Positions 8,299-15,119 of a stretch of 31,015 nt of DNA are shown here, piece by piece. Positions within the stretch are counted from its first letter, which is position 1. Each line of letters starts with the position of its first letter. Location of the stretch: contig CAJUDT010000018.1 of NCBI GenBank assembly GCA_910585415.1, positions 1 through 31,015 on the forward strand. Direction: 5' to 3'. Under the pieces are notes generated by a model. The model saw only the letters and a list, made by a program, of their open reading frames with translations. It was not told the DNA's origin and did not search any database. The position numbers and the translations under genes were made by a program. This DNA is from an uncultured Flavonifractor sp. (GTDB taxonomy: Bacteria > Bacillota > Clostridia > Oscillospirales > Oscillospiraceae).

Positions 8299-8931
8299 AT
8301 GAAAATCATCCTCTTGGGCGCACCCGGCGCCGGGAAGGGGACCCAGGCTGAGATTATCAGCCAAAAGCTGGGCATCCCCACCATCTCCACCGGAAACATC
8401 CTCCGGGCGGCTGTGAAGAACGGCACCCCCATCGGCCTGGAGGCCAAGCAGTTCATGGACGCGGGCAAGCTGGTCCCCGATGAGGTCATCATCGGCATCA
8501 TCCAGGAGCGGCTGGCCGAGGACGACTGCAAGGAGGGCTTCATTCTGGACGGGGTGCCCCGCACCATCGCCCAGGCCGAGGCTCTGGAGCGCCACGGCAT
8601 CCGCTTTGACGCGGTGCTCTCCCTGGAGATTTCCGACGCGGTGATTACCGCCCGGCTCACCGGCCGGCGGACCTGCCACGCCTGCGGGACACCCTACCAC
8701 ATCACGGCGGCTCCCTCCAAGGTGGAGGGCGTCTGCGACAAGTGCGGCGGCGCCCTGGAGCAGCGCAAGGACGACCTGCCCGAGACGGTCAAGCACCGCC
8801 TGGGGGTCTACCACAGCGAGACGGAGCCCCTGAAGGACTACTACCAGGGCAAGGGGGTCCTCAAGAGCGTACCCGATTTGGGGGGCATTGAGGTCACCAA
8901 CGCGAAAATCATGGAGCTGCTGGGGAAGTGA
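8299..8931 (+). CDS. adk: Adenylate kinase, zinc-lid form
   Basis: This 210-residue enzyme interconverts ATP + AMP and two ADP. The P-loop GAPGAGKGTQ is at residues 7-16, and the AMP-binding segment contains STGNILR (30-36). The LID holds four cysteines (C126, C129, C146, C149), the zinc-binding long form found in Gram-positive bacteria. A GTG at 8278 overlaps the secY stop and would add seven residues, but GAAGGGGAAGG just ahead of ATG 8299, where the family starts (MKIILLG), supports 8299. Confidence 0.96.
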   Translation: MKIILLGAPGAGKGTQAEIISQKLGIPTISTGNILRAAVKNGTPIGLEAKQFMDAGKLVPDEVIIGIIQERLAEDDCKEGFILDGVPRTIAQAEALERHGIRFDAVLSLEISDAVITARLTGRRTCHACGTPYHITAAPSKVEGVCDKCGGALEQRKDDLPETVKHRLGVYHSETEPLKDYYQGKGVLKSVPDLGGIEVTNAKIMELLGK

Positions 8932-8942
8932 AGGGAATGGAG

Positions 8943-9707
8943 ATGATTTCCCTCAAATCTCCCCGGGAAATTGAGCGTATGCGCCGGGCCGGGCGGCTGA
9001 CCGCCCAGGCCCGGGCGCTGGCCGGGTCCATGGTCCGCCCCGGGGTGAGCACCCTGGAGATCGACACCGCTGTGCGCAAGTTCATCCAGAGCCACGGGGC
9101 CCGGCCCTCCTTCCTGCACTATAACGGCTTTCCCGGTTCGGCCTGCATCTCGGTCAACGAGGTGGTCATTCACGGCATTCCGGGACACCGGAGGCTCAAG
9201 GAGGGGGACATCGTCAGCATCGACGTGGGGGCCTTCCTGGACGGCTACCACGGGGACTGCGCCGCCACCTACCCCTGCGGGCAGGTGAGCCCGGAGGCCG
9301 CGCGCCTCATCGAGGTCACCCGGCAGAGCTTTTGGGAGGGCATCCGGCTGGCCCAGCCGGGCAAGCGGGTGTTCGATATCTCCCATGCCGTGCAGCAGTA
9401 TGTGGAGGCCAACGGGTACTCGGTGGTCCGGGACTTTGTGGGCCACGGGGTGGGCGTCAAGCTCCACGAGCCCCCGGAGGTCCCCAACTTCGGCCCCGCA
9501 GGCCACGGGCCCCGCCTGCAGCCGGGTATGACCCTGGCCGTGGAGCCCATGGTCAATGCCGGAGATTACCCGGTCAAGGTCCTCAAGGACGGCTGGACCA
9601 CGGTGACCTCCGACGGCTCCCTGGCCGCCCACTATGAGAACACCATCCTGATTACCGAGCAGGGACCGGAAATTCTCACCGTCACCGAGGATGGGGCCTA
9701 TGTTTGA
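8943..9707 (+). CDS. map: Methionine aminopeptidase, type I
   Basis: This 254-residue enzyme removes the initiator methionine from nascent proteins. All five metal ligands are present: D94, D105, H168, E201 and E232, with the substrate-positioning histidine H77 in VIHGIP. The frame opens earlier (GTG 8928, ATG 8937), but AAGGGA at 8931-8936 sits six bases before ATG 8943, and the family begins MISLKSPREIERM. It lies 11 bases after adk and overlaps the next gene by eight bases. Confidence 0.95.
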   Translation: MISLKSPREIERMRRAGRLTAQARALAGSMVRPGVSTLEIDTAVRKFIQSHGARPSFLHYNGFPGSACISVNEVVIHGIPGHRRLKEGDIVSIDVGAFLDGYHGDCAATYPCGQVSPEAARLIEVTRQSFWEGIRLAQPGKRVFDISHAVQQYVEANGYSVVRDFVGHGVGVKLHEPPEVPNFGPAGHGPRLQPGMTLAVEPMVNAGDYPVKVLKDGWTTVTSDGSLAAHYENTILITEQGPEILTVTEDGAYV

Positions 9708-9999
9708 CTACACAGGCCAGATTGTCCAGGCGACGGCGGGACGGGATAAGGACGGCGTGTTCTGCGTGGTGGGGGTGGACCACGGGGCGTTCCGGCTGCT
9801 TCTGGCCGACGGAAAGCGGCGCAGAACCGCCCGGCCCAAGCAGAAAAAGCTGGGACATGTGCGGTTCCTCACCGAAACGGAATTTCCCCACCCCGCGATA
9901 CAAAAGCTGAAACAGGGGGAGCCCCTGTCCGACCGAGAGCTGAGAAGGGCGCTGGCCGCCTTCAAGGGAGGTAATCACACTTGGCAAAGGACGATATGA
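9700..9999 (+). CDS. KOW domain RNA-binding protein (L14e-like)
   Basis: This 99-residue basic protein has an N-terminal KOW-like beta fold ([20 protein letters not shown], residues 6-25) and a stretch of basic residues ([13 protein letters not shown]). Proteins of this kind, distantly like archaeal and eukaryotic L14e, are found between map and infA in many Firmicutes; they are thought to bind RNA or the ribosome, but the exact role is not established. ATG 9700 is preferred over ATG 9691. The gene overlaps map by eight bases and infA by nineteen, so the three are likely coupled. Confidence 0.85.
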   Translation: MFDYTGQIVQATAGRDKDGVFCVVGVDHGAFRLLLADGKRRRTARPKQKKLGHVRFLTETEFPHPAIQKLKQGEPLSDRELRRALAAFKGGNHTWQRTI

Positions 10000-10199
10000 T
10001 CGAGGTAGAGGGCGTCGTGGTGGAGTCCCTGCCCAATACCACCTTCCACGTGGACATTGGAAACGGCCACATCATCCTGGCCCATATCTCCGGCAAGCTG
10101 CGGATGAATTTTATCCGTATTCTGCCTGGAGATAAGGTGACCGTGCAGATGTCCCCCTATGATGTGACCCGTGGAAGAATTACCTGGCGCAGTAAGTAA
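9981..10199 (+). CDS. infA: Translation initiation factor IF-1
   Basis: This 72-residue OB-fold protein (family length 72) starts [20 protein letters not shown] from a TTG at 9981, with GGGAGG ten bases upstream inside the KOW gene. IF-1 binds the 30S A-site during initiation. The last 62 bases (10139-10200) are repeated at 10345-10406. Both copies encode the same tail, [19 protein letters not shown] and stop, with one silent change (AAG to AAA for the last lysine). The stop codon also lies in the loop of a small hairpin (cctggc 10183-10188, gccagg 10200-10205). Confidence 0.97.
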   Translation: MAKDDMIEVEGVVVESLPNTTFHVDIGNGHIILAHISGKLRMNFIRILPGDKVTVQMSPYDVTRGRITWRSK

Positions 10200-10406
10200 G
10201 CCAGGGATGTTCGGGCACGGTCACCTTGGGGCCCCACACAGTGGGGCGCGCCGCTAAGGCGCGGAGGACGGCGGGATTTACTCCCGACGTCCGCAAATTA
10301 AAATCCCCTGGGGGTCCCCGCACGGCGCGTGCGCCGGGTGGGGCGACCGTGCAGATGTCCCCCTATGATGTGACCCGTGGAAGAATTACCTGGCGCAGTA
10401 AATAAG
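10139..10406 (+). repeat. 62-base direct repeat of the infA 3' end, 206 bases apart
   Basis: Copy 1 (10139-10200) is the genuine infA end plus one base. Copy 2 (10345-10406) matches at 61 of 62 positions; the single difference (10196 G, 10402 A) is in the third position of the last lysine codon. Copy 2 has no start codon or ribosome-binding site and is not a gene. The arrangement resembles the attachment-site duplication left by an element that integrates into the 3' end of a housekeeping gene while restoring its reading frame. Tandem duplication with later insertion is the alternative. Confidence 0.9.
10201..10344 (+). other. Hairpin-dense insert between the two infA 3' ends
   Basis: The 144 bases between the repeats carry successive stem-loops: gccccac/gtggggc (10231-10247), cgcgcc/ggcgcg (10247-10263), ggacg/cgtcc with an inner cggga/tcccg (10266-10292), and cgcacg/cgtgcg (10319-10333). 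A further arm, gcacggtcacctt (10215-10227), is the exact complement of aaggtgaccgtgc in infA (10134-10146). No ORF is present. The compact run of stems suggests a structured RNA or a mobile non-coding repeat; I do not recognise it as a named family. Confidence 0.6.
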
Positions 10407-10519
10407 ACAACCGCACAGCTGACAGGCTGTGCGTATCACGAAAACGAAACGACCGGCGCGGAATTACGGGGCCTTGCCTTCGCCGCGCCGGGGCCATCAG
10501 GCTTACAGGAGGTTTAGTC
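10407..10519 (+). promoter_or_regulatory. rpmJ leader with two strong hairpins
   Basis: Two perfect stems precede rpmJ: cgcacagc/gctgtgcg (10412-10419 with 10426-10433) and ccggcgcgg/ccgcgccgg (10453-10461 with 10483-10491, enclosing 21 bases). AGGAGG of rpmJ follows at 10507-10512. In E. coli, S4 represses the alpha operon at a structured leader upstream of rpsM; a similar role here is only a suggestion from position. No promoter is evident. Confidence 0.4.
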
Positions 10520-10633
10520 ATGAAAGTAAGACCGTCCGTGAAGCCCATGTGCGAGAAGTGCAAGATCATCAAGCGCAAGGGCAAGGTCATGGTTATCTGC
10601 GAAAACCCCAAGCACAAACAGAGACAAGGTTAA
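10520..10633 (+). CDS. rpmJ: 50S ribosomal protein L36
   Basis: This 37-residue protein is [20 protein letters not shown] followed by [17 protein letters not shown]. The zinc ligands C11, C14, C27 and H32 are all present, so this is the zinc-dependent form. Length is exactly that of the family. AGGAGG lies seven bases before the ATG. It is 320 bases from infA but only 21 from rpsM. Confidence 0.96.
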   Translation: MKVRPSVKPMCEKCKIIKRKGKVMVICENPKHKQRQG

Positions 10634-10654
10634 CAAGGAGGGAGCTGAAACAGT

Positions 10655-11023
10655 ATGGCACGTATTGCTGGCATTGATTTGCCTAAGGATAAGCGGGTCG
10701 AGATTGGACTGACCTACATCTTTGGCATCGGGCGCACCAGCGCCAACAAAATCCTGGCCGAGGCCAAGATTGACCCCGACACCCGCGTGAAGGACCTGAC
10801 CGAGGCCGACGAGGCGAAGCTGCGCGAGATTATCGGCAACCACTACACTGTGGAGGGCGACCTCCGCCGGGACGTGGCGATGGACATCAAGCGCCTGACC
10901 GAAATCGGCTGCTACCGTGGCATCCGGCACCGCAAGGGCCTGCCCGTCCGGGGCCAGCGCAGCAAGACCAACGCGCGCACCCGGAAGGGTCCCAAGCGCA
11001 CCGTCGCCAACAAGAAGAAGTAA
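10655..11023 (+). CDS. rpsM: 30S ribosomal protein S13
   Basis: This 122-residue protein starts [20 protein letters not shown] and has the [20 protein letters not shown] segment and a lysine-rich end (ANKKK). S13 lies in the 30S head and bridges to L5 near the P-site tRNA. AAGGAGGGAG precedes the start. Confidence 0.97.
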   Translation: MARIAGIDLPKDKRVEIGLTYIFGIGRTSANKILAEAKIDPDTRVKDLTEADEAKLREIIGNHYTVEGDLRRDVAMDIKRLTEIGCYRGIRHRKGLPVRGQRSKTNARTRKGPKRTVANKKK

Positions 11024-11038
11024 GGGAGGGAGAAACAC

Positions 11039-11440
11039 ATGGCTAACGCAAGCAAAGGAAAAAAGGTCATCCGCCGGCGCCGCGAGCGCAAGAATGTTGA
11101 ACGGGGCCAGGTGCATATCCGCTCTTCCTTCAACAACACCATGGTCACCGTGACCGATATGGGCGGCAACGCCCTGTCCTGGGCCTCCTCCGGCGGTCTG
11201 GGCTTCCGCGGCTCCCGTAAATCCACCCCCTATGCCGCCCAGAGCGCCGCCGAGACGGCTGCCAAGGCGGCCATGGAGCACGGCTTAAAGACGGTTGAGG
11301 TGTACGTGAAGGGGCCCGGCTCCGGCCGTGAGGCCGCTATCCGCGCTCTGCAGGCCGTGGGCCTGGAGGTCACCCTCATCAAGGACGTGACCCCCATCCC
11401 CCACAACGGCTGCCGTCCGCCCAAGCGCCGCCGCGTGTAA
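11039..11440 (+). CDS. rpsK: 30S ribosomal protein S11
   Basis: This 133-residue protein has [40 protein letters not shown] and the invariant end THN-like region [15 protein letters not shown]11 lies on the 30S platform beside the Shine-Dalgarno helix. The basic N-terminal extension ([14 protein letters not shown]) is common in Firmicutes. AAGGGAGGGAG precedes the ATG. Confidence 0.97.
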   Translation: MANASKGKKVIRRRRERKNVERGQVHIRSSFNNTMVTVTDMGGNALSWASSGGLGFRGSRKSTPYAAQSAAETAAKAAMEHGLKTVEVYVKGPGSGREAAIRALQAVGLEVTLIKDVTPIPHNGCRPPKRRRV

Positions 11441-11460
11441 TTGAAGGAGGAACAAGATTT

Positions 11461-12090
11461 ATGGCTAGATATACTGGAGCAGTCTGCCGCCAGTGCCGCC
11501 GGGAGGGCCAGAAGCTCTTCCTGAAGGGCGACCGCTGCTATACCGATAAGTGCGCCATCGAGCGCCGCCCCTATGCCCCCGGTATGCACAACCAGGGCCG
11601 CACCAAGAAGCTGTCCGAGTACGGGATGCAGCTGCGGGAGAAGCAGAAGGCCAAGCACTATTACGGCGTGCTGGAGAGCCAGTTCCGCAAGTATTACGAG
11701 ATGGCCGCCAACAAGAAGGGCGTCACCGGCGACAACCTGCTGTCCATCCTGGAGACCCGGCTGGACAACGTGGTGTACCGCCTGGGCTTCGCCATGAGCC
11801 GCCCGGAGGCCCGCCAGCTGGTCCGCCATGGCCACTTTACCATCAACGGCCACCGGGTGGATATCCCCTCCTACCTGGTCAAGCCCGGCGAGGTCATCAC
11901 CCTCAAGGAGGGCAGCCGCTCCCTGGAGAAGTTCAAGGCCGCTCTGGAGGCCAACGGCTCCCGCCCCGGACCCAAGTGGATCGACTTTGATAAGAACAAT
12001 CTGGTGGCCACGGTGACGGCCCTCCCCGTCCGGGAGGACGTGGACCTGCCCATCGAGGAGCACCTGATCGTCGAGCTGTACTCCAAGTAA
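11461..12090 (+). CDS. rpsD: 30S ribosomal protein S4, zinc-finger form
   Basis: This 209-residue protein has four N-terminal cysteines (C9, C12, C26, C31) that form the zinc site of the C+ type of S4, and an S4 RNA-binding domain around residues 100-165 ([20 protein letters not shown]). S4 is a primary 16S rRNA binder and in other bacteria a feedback repressor of its own operon. The final codons for Leu-Ile-Val-Glu-Leu are echoed at 12108-12122 with only silent differences. AAGGAGG precedes the start. Confidence 0.97.
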   Translation: MARYTGAVCRQCRREGQKLFLKGDRCYTDKCAIERRPYAPGMHNQGRTKKLSEYGMQLREKQKAKHYYGVLESQFRKYYEMAANKKGVTGDNLLSILETRLDNVVYRLGFAMSRPEARQLVRHGHFTINGHRVDIPSYLVKPGEVITLKEGSRSLEKFKAALEANGSRPGPKWIDFDKNNLVATVTALPVREDVDLPIEEHLIVELYSK

Positions 12091-12174
12091 GGAACACCTA
12101 CCCTCGATTGATTGTTGAGCTGCAAGATCTGGCGGCGGGCCCCCTGCCCGCCGCCGCAAGAAGGAGGGTAACAC
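12091..12174 (+). promoter_or_regulatory. rpsD-rpoA spacer with strong hairpin
   Basis: The 84-base gap contains a perfect 9-base GC stem, ggcggcggg (12131-12139) and cccgccgcc (12147-12155), with a seven-base loop and no T run after it, so it is not a typical terminator. Bases 12108-12122 could encode Leu-Ile-Val-Glu-Leu, the same residues as near the rpsD end. AGGAGGG of rpoA follows the hairpin. A role in adjusting rpoA expression or RNA processing is plausible. Confidence 0.4.
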
Positions 12175-13125
12175 ATGGTAGAAATCGAGAAGCCCCGCAT
12201 CGAATGTGTGGAGAACCCCGGCGACGGTTCCTATGGAAAATACGTGGTGGAACCCCTGGAGCGCGGCTACGGCACCACTCTGGGCAACTCCCTGCGGCGC
12301 ATTCTGCTCTCGTCCCTGCCCGGAACGGCGGTCACGTCCATCAAGATTGCCGGCGTGCAGCATGAGTTTTCCACCATCCCCGGCGTGAAGGAGGACGTGA
12401 CGGAGATCGTGCTCAATGTAAAGAGCATCATCGCTAAACTTCACTCCGAGGGCGTAAAGACGGTCTATATTGAGGCCAACGGCGAGTGCGAGGTCACCGC
12501 CGGGGACATCAAGGCGGACGGCGAGGTGGAGGTGCTGAATCCGGACCTGCACATCGCCACCCTGGGCCCGGACGCCAGCCTCAACATGGAGCTGACCCTG
12601 TCCCACGGGCGCGGCTACGTGCCTGCGGACCGGAATAAGCCCGCGCAGACCATCATCGGGGTCATTCCGGTGGATTCCATTTACACGCCGGTGCGGAAGG
12701 TCAACTATACGGTGGAAAACACCCGTGTGCGCGACCTGACGGACTTCGACAAGCTGACCTTGGAGGTTTGGACCAACGGCACCATTACCGCCCGTGACGC
12801 GGTGAGCCTGGGCGCGCGGATTCTGTGCGACCACTTCGTTCTCTTCACCGATTTGAGCGAGACGATGGGCAGCCGCTCCACCGTGGTGGAGAAGGCGGAG
12901 GCCCAGCGGGACAAGGTGCTGGAGCTGACGATTGAAGAGCTGGATTTGTCGGTCCGGTCCTTCAACTGCCTGAAGCGGGCCAACATCAACACGGTGGAGG
13001 ACCTGATTTCCAAGACCGAGGATGAGATGATGAAGGTCCGCAACCTGGGCCGCAAGAGCCTGGAGGAGGTCATCAACAAGCTGTCCATGATGGGCCTCCA
13101 CCTGGCCGACGACGAGAACGCCTAG
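12175..13125 (+). CDS. rpoA: DNA-directed RNA polymerase subunit alpha
   Basis: This 316-residue protein has an N-terminal assembly domain ([20 protein letters not shown], about residues 31-50, the conserved dimerisation region) and a C-terminal domain (about 245-310) with [20 protein letters not shown] and [13 protein letters not shown], the helix-hairpin-helix part that contacts UP elements and activators. Length matches the Firmicutes form. AAGGAGGG precedes the ATG. The last base of its TAG stop is the first base of a 13-base hairpin stem. Confidence 0.98.
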   Translation: MVEIEKPRIECVENPGDGSYGKYVVEPLERGYGTTLGNSLRRILLSSLPGTAVTSIKIAGVQHEFSTIPGVKEDVTEIVLNVKSIIAKLHSEGVKTVYIEANGECEVTAGDIKADGEVEVLNPDLHIATLGPDASLNMELTLSHGRGYVPADRNKPAQTIIGVIPVDSIYTPVRKVNYTVENTRVRDLTDFDKLTLEVWTNGTITARDAVSLGARILCDHFVLFTDLSETMGSRSTVVEKAEAQRDKVLELTIEELDLSVRSFNCLKRANINTVEDLISKTEDEMMKVRNLGRKSLEEVINKLSMMGLHLADDENA

Positions 13126-13215
13126 GTACTTTTTCTTGTAAGAAAAAGTACCCGAAAAGAACTTCCGGCGCGCTACGGACCTCCGGTGTGGCCTGGGGCT
13201 TTGCGCCCGGTGACG
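13125..13215 (+). repeat. Dispersed repeat, copy 1 (hairpin directly after rpoA)
   Basis: A 13-base perfect stem, ggtactttttctt (13125-13137) with its complement at 13140-13152, begins at the last base of the rpoA stop. It is followed by an AAAAGAACTTC motif and ends at cgcccggtgacg (13204-13215). A second copy with the same geometry lies after phoU (20712-20800). No T run follows the stem on the + strand, so it is not a standard terminator. Confidence 0.65.
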
Positions 13216-13396
13216 AGGGCTTTGGGGGCGCTGGAAGATTTGGAAGCGGGCGGTCCGGGGGCATGTAACGTCCCCTCCCGGACCCGGTCCCCCTCTGGGG
13301 GACGGCGGCCCGCTTCGGGGGAGCGGTTCCCCTTTGGACGAATTTCACATGGAGTTCGCCGTGAATGGGCGAACCTTCGGATAGGAGATGGATTGT
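13216..13396 (+). promoter_or_regulatory. Multi-stem leader upstream of rplQ
   Basis: The rest of the 271-base gap could fold as a three-way junction: an outer stem aagcgggc/gcccgctt (13244-13251 with 13308-13315) encloses ggtccggg/cccggacc (13252-13259 with 13277-13284) and gtccccc/gggggac (13287-13293 with 13297-13303). A further stem gttcgcc/ggcgaac (13354-13360 with 13368-13374) lies just before the AGGAG of rplQ. No ORF and no clear promoter were found. Confidence 0.45.
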
Positions 13397-13738
13397 ATGT
13401 CCACCAAACGGAAACTGGGCAAGCCCACCGATCAGAGAATGGCTATGCTCCGCGCCATGACCACCTACCTGCTGGAGAGCGGTCAGATTAAAACCACCGT
13501 GACCCGGGCCAAGGAGGTCGCCCCGCTGGCCGAGAAGATGATTACCCTGGCGAAGGGGGCCAATCTGGCCAACTACCGCCGGACACTGTCCTTCCTGACC
13601 AAGGAGGATGTGGCCAAGAAGCTCTTTGATGAGATCGGCCCCAAGTACGCGGAGCGCAACGGCGGCTACACCCGCGTGGTCCGCATCGGGCCCCGCCGGG
13701 GCGACGGCGCCGAAATGGCGATTGTCCAGCTGGTGTAA
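13397..13738 (+). CDS. rplQ: 50S ribosomal protein L17
   Basis: This 113-residue protein starts [20 protein letters not shown] and has the [20 protein letters not shown] ending of bacterial L17, which lies near the tunnel exit. An ATG at 13388 would add three residues, but AGGAG at 13383-13387 abuts it and is correctly spaced for ATG 13397. It is the last gene of the superoperon; a terminator follows. Confidence 0.97.
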   Translation: MSTKRKLGKPTDQRMAMLRAMTTYLLESGQIKTTVTRAKEVAPLAEKMITLAKGANLANYRRTLSFLTKEDVAKKLFDEIGPKYAERNGGYTRVVRIGPRRGDGAEMAIVQLV

Positions 13739-13760
13739 GCTCCGGTTTAACCTGGTTTCT

Positions 13761-13834
13761 CCGCCCAACGGGCGGGGGGATAATATCACCCGGCAGGGAC
13801 GGTATGGCTTCGGCTGTACCGTCCTTCGCTTTTT
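13761..13834 (+). terminator. Terminator of the ribosomal protein operon
   Basis: A small stem ccgccc/gggcgg (13761-13775) is followed by the main hairpin ggacggta (13797-13804) with taccgtcc (13817-13824) and, six bases later, TTTTT at 13830-13834. The second hairpin with its T run fits an intrinsic terminator, after rplQ and before the next promoter. Confidence 0.8.
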
Positions 13835-13855
13835 CGGCGGGGCGGTAAATTTTCC

Positions 13856-13884
13856 TTGATGAACGACCCGGCAGGGGGTATAAT
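13856..13884 (+). promoter_or_regulatory. Vegetative promoter for the small ORF and tsaC
   Basis: TTGATG (13856-13861) and a perfect TATAAT (13879-13884) are 17 bases apart, fitting a housekeeping sigma-A promoter. The first start codon downstream is at 13924, about 33 bases from the predicted transcript start. Confidence 0.8.
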
Positions 13885-13923
13885 AGGGGGGACCTTCCGA
13901 AATGAATTTGAAGGAGAATGAAC

Positions 13924-14055
13924 ATGAAAAAGGCCATCAGCATTCTGCAAATCGCCTCCGGCGCGGCCCTCATTGCCTCGGGCATTCTGGGCATCATCGA
14001 AGCCTGCACCCACACGGCCCGCCGGGAGCGCAGGGGCCGGAGCATCCGGCTTTGA
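13924..14055 (+). CDS. Small single-helix membrane protein (43 residues), unknown
   Basis: This short ORF reads MKKAISILQIASGAALIASG, then ILGIIEACTHTARRERRGRSIRL. A hydrophobic stretch at residues 5-27 should span the membrane, followed by a basic tail. AAGGAG is seven bases before the ATG and a consensus promoter lies just upstream, so it is the first ORF of the transcript. Its TGA overlaps the TTG start of tsaC (TTGA). It could be a genuine microprotein or a leader ORF whose translation sets tsaC expression. I do not recognise a family. Confidence 0.6.
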   Translation: MKKAISILQIASGAALIASGILGIIEACTHTARRERRGRSIRL

Positions 14056-15071
14056 GCCTGACCACCCTGCGCCTGGGGCCGGAGGATATCTCGCAGGGGG
14101 CCTCCATCCTCCGCCGGGGGGGCCTGCTGGGCATCCCCACCGAGACGGTCTACGGCCTGGGGGCCGACGGGCGCAACCCCCGGGCGGTGGAGGCCATCTT
14201 TGCCGCCAAGGGACGGCCCCAGGATAACCCGCTGATTCTCCACATCCCGGGGGCGGACTGGCTGGAGCGGTACTGCGGCCACATTCCGCCCCAGGCCTAT
14301 GCCCTGGCGGAGCGCTTCTGGCCGGGGCCGCTGACCATCATCCTGAAGCGCCGCCCCTGTGTGCCCGACGTGGTGACCGCGGGGCTGGACACGGTGGGAA
14401 TGCGCTGCCCGGACCATCCGGTGACCAGGGCGGTGATTGCCGCCGCCGGGACCCCGGTGGCGGCCCCCTCCGGGAATACCTCTGGACGGCCCAGCCCCAC
14501 CTGCGCGGCCCATATGCTGGAGGATATGGACGGGAAAATTGACGGCATTTTGGACGGGGGACCCTGTACCGTGGGGGTGGAGTCCACCATCATTGACCTG
14601 ACCGCCCAGCCCCCCCGGCTGCTCCGCCCCGGCGGGGTGAGTTTGGAGGCTTTGGAAGAGGTCTTGGGGCCCGTGGAGGTAGATGGGGCGGTGCGCCGCC
14701 TGCTGGCCCATGGGGAAGCGCCCCGGGCTCCCGGCATGAAGTACCGCCACTACGCCCCCCAGGCCCCGGTGACGGTGGTCCGGGGTGCGCCCGCCGCCGC
14801 CGCCGCGTACATCCGCCAGCATTGTGCGCCGGGGGAGGGGGTCCTCTGCTTTCGGGAGTTCACCCAGGACTACCCCGGCTGTACCGTCCGGGACCTGGGC
14901 CCCGCCGGGGACAAGGCCGAGCAGGCCCGCCGGGTGTTCGCCGCCCTGCGGAGCTTCGACGCCGCCCCGGTGGCGCGAATTTGGGCCCAGTGCCCCGACG
15001 AGGGGGAATTGGGGCTTGCCGTCAGCAACCGGCTGAACAAAGCCGCCGGGTTTCATATTGTGGAGCTGTAA
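14052..15071 (+). CDS. tsaC: L-threonylcarbamoyladenylate synthase (Sua5 long form)
   Basis: This 339-residue enzyme makes threonylcarbamoyl-AMP from threonine, bicarbonate and ATP, the first step of t6A37 tRNA modification. The YrdC domain has GIPTETVYGLGADGRNP (about residues 29-45), KGRPQDNPLILHI and APSGNTSGRPSPT. After it come the linker motif APGMKYRHYAPQAP and the C-terminal Sua5 domain, so this is the two-domain form. The frame opens upstream, but that sequence is the small ORF read out of frame; TTG 14052, nine bases after GGAG, is the best start. A strong hairpin follows the stop. Confidence 0.92.
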   Translation: MSLTTLRLGPEDISQGASILRRGGLLGIPTETVYGLGADGRNPRAVEAIFAAKGRPQDNPLILHIPGADWLERYCGHIPPQAYALAERFWPGPLTIILKRRPCVPDVVTAGLDTVGMRCPDHPVTRAVIAAAGTPVAAPSGNTSGRPSPTCAAHMLEDMDGKIDGILDGGPCTVGVESTIIDLTAQPPRLLRPGGVSLEALEEVLGPVEVDGAVRRLLAHGEAPRAPGMKYRHYAPQAPVTVVRGAPAAAAAYIRQHCAPGEGVLCFREFTQDYPGCTVRDLGPAGDKAEQARRVFAALRSFDAAPVARIWAQCPDEGELGLAVSNRLNKAAGFHIVEL

Positions 15072-15073
15072 CC

Positions 15074-15112
15074 AAAAACACGCCCGCCGTCCGGGTTTGG
15101 ACGGCGGGCGTG
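15074..15112 (-). terminator. Terminator of the sigma factor / DUF4179 operon
   Basis: A perfect 14-base stem (15079-15092 with 15099-15112) and a six-base loop are followed on the - strand by TTTTT (15078-15074). This is a clear intrinsic terminator for the - strand genes that end at 15120. On the + strand the stem may also slow read-through from tsaC, but no T run follows there. Confidence 0.88.
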
Positions 15113-15119
15113 CTGCGTG

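Noticed and set aside
10345..10406. A second infA gene
   Set aside because: Only the 3' 62 bases are present, with no start codon, ribosome-binding site or N-terminal half.
12108..12365. Short frame beginning in the rpsD-rpoA spacer
   Set aside because: It overlaps rpoA in another frame and contains no recognisable sequence beyond the Leu-Ile-Val-Glu-Leu echo.
11230..13101. 623-codon antisense frame over rpsK, rpsD and rpoA
   Set aside because: Shadow of three conserved genes; no ribosome-binding site or family features.
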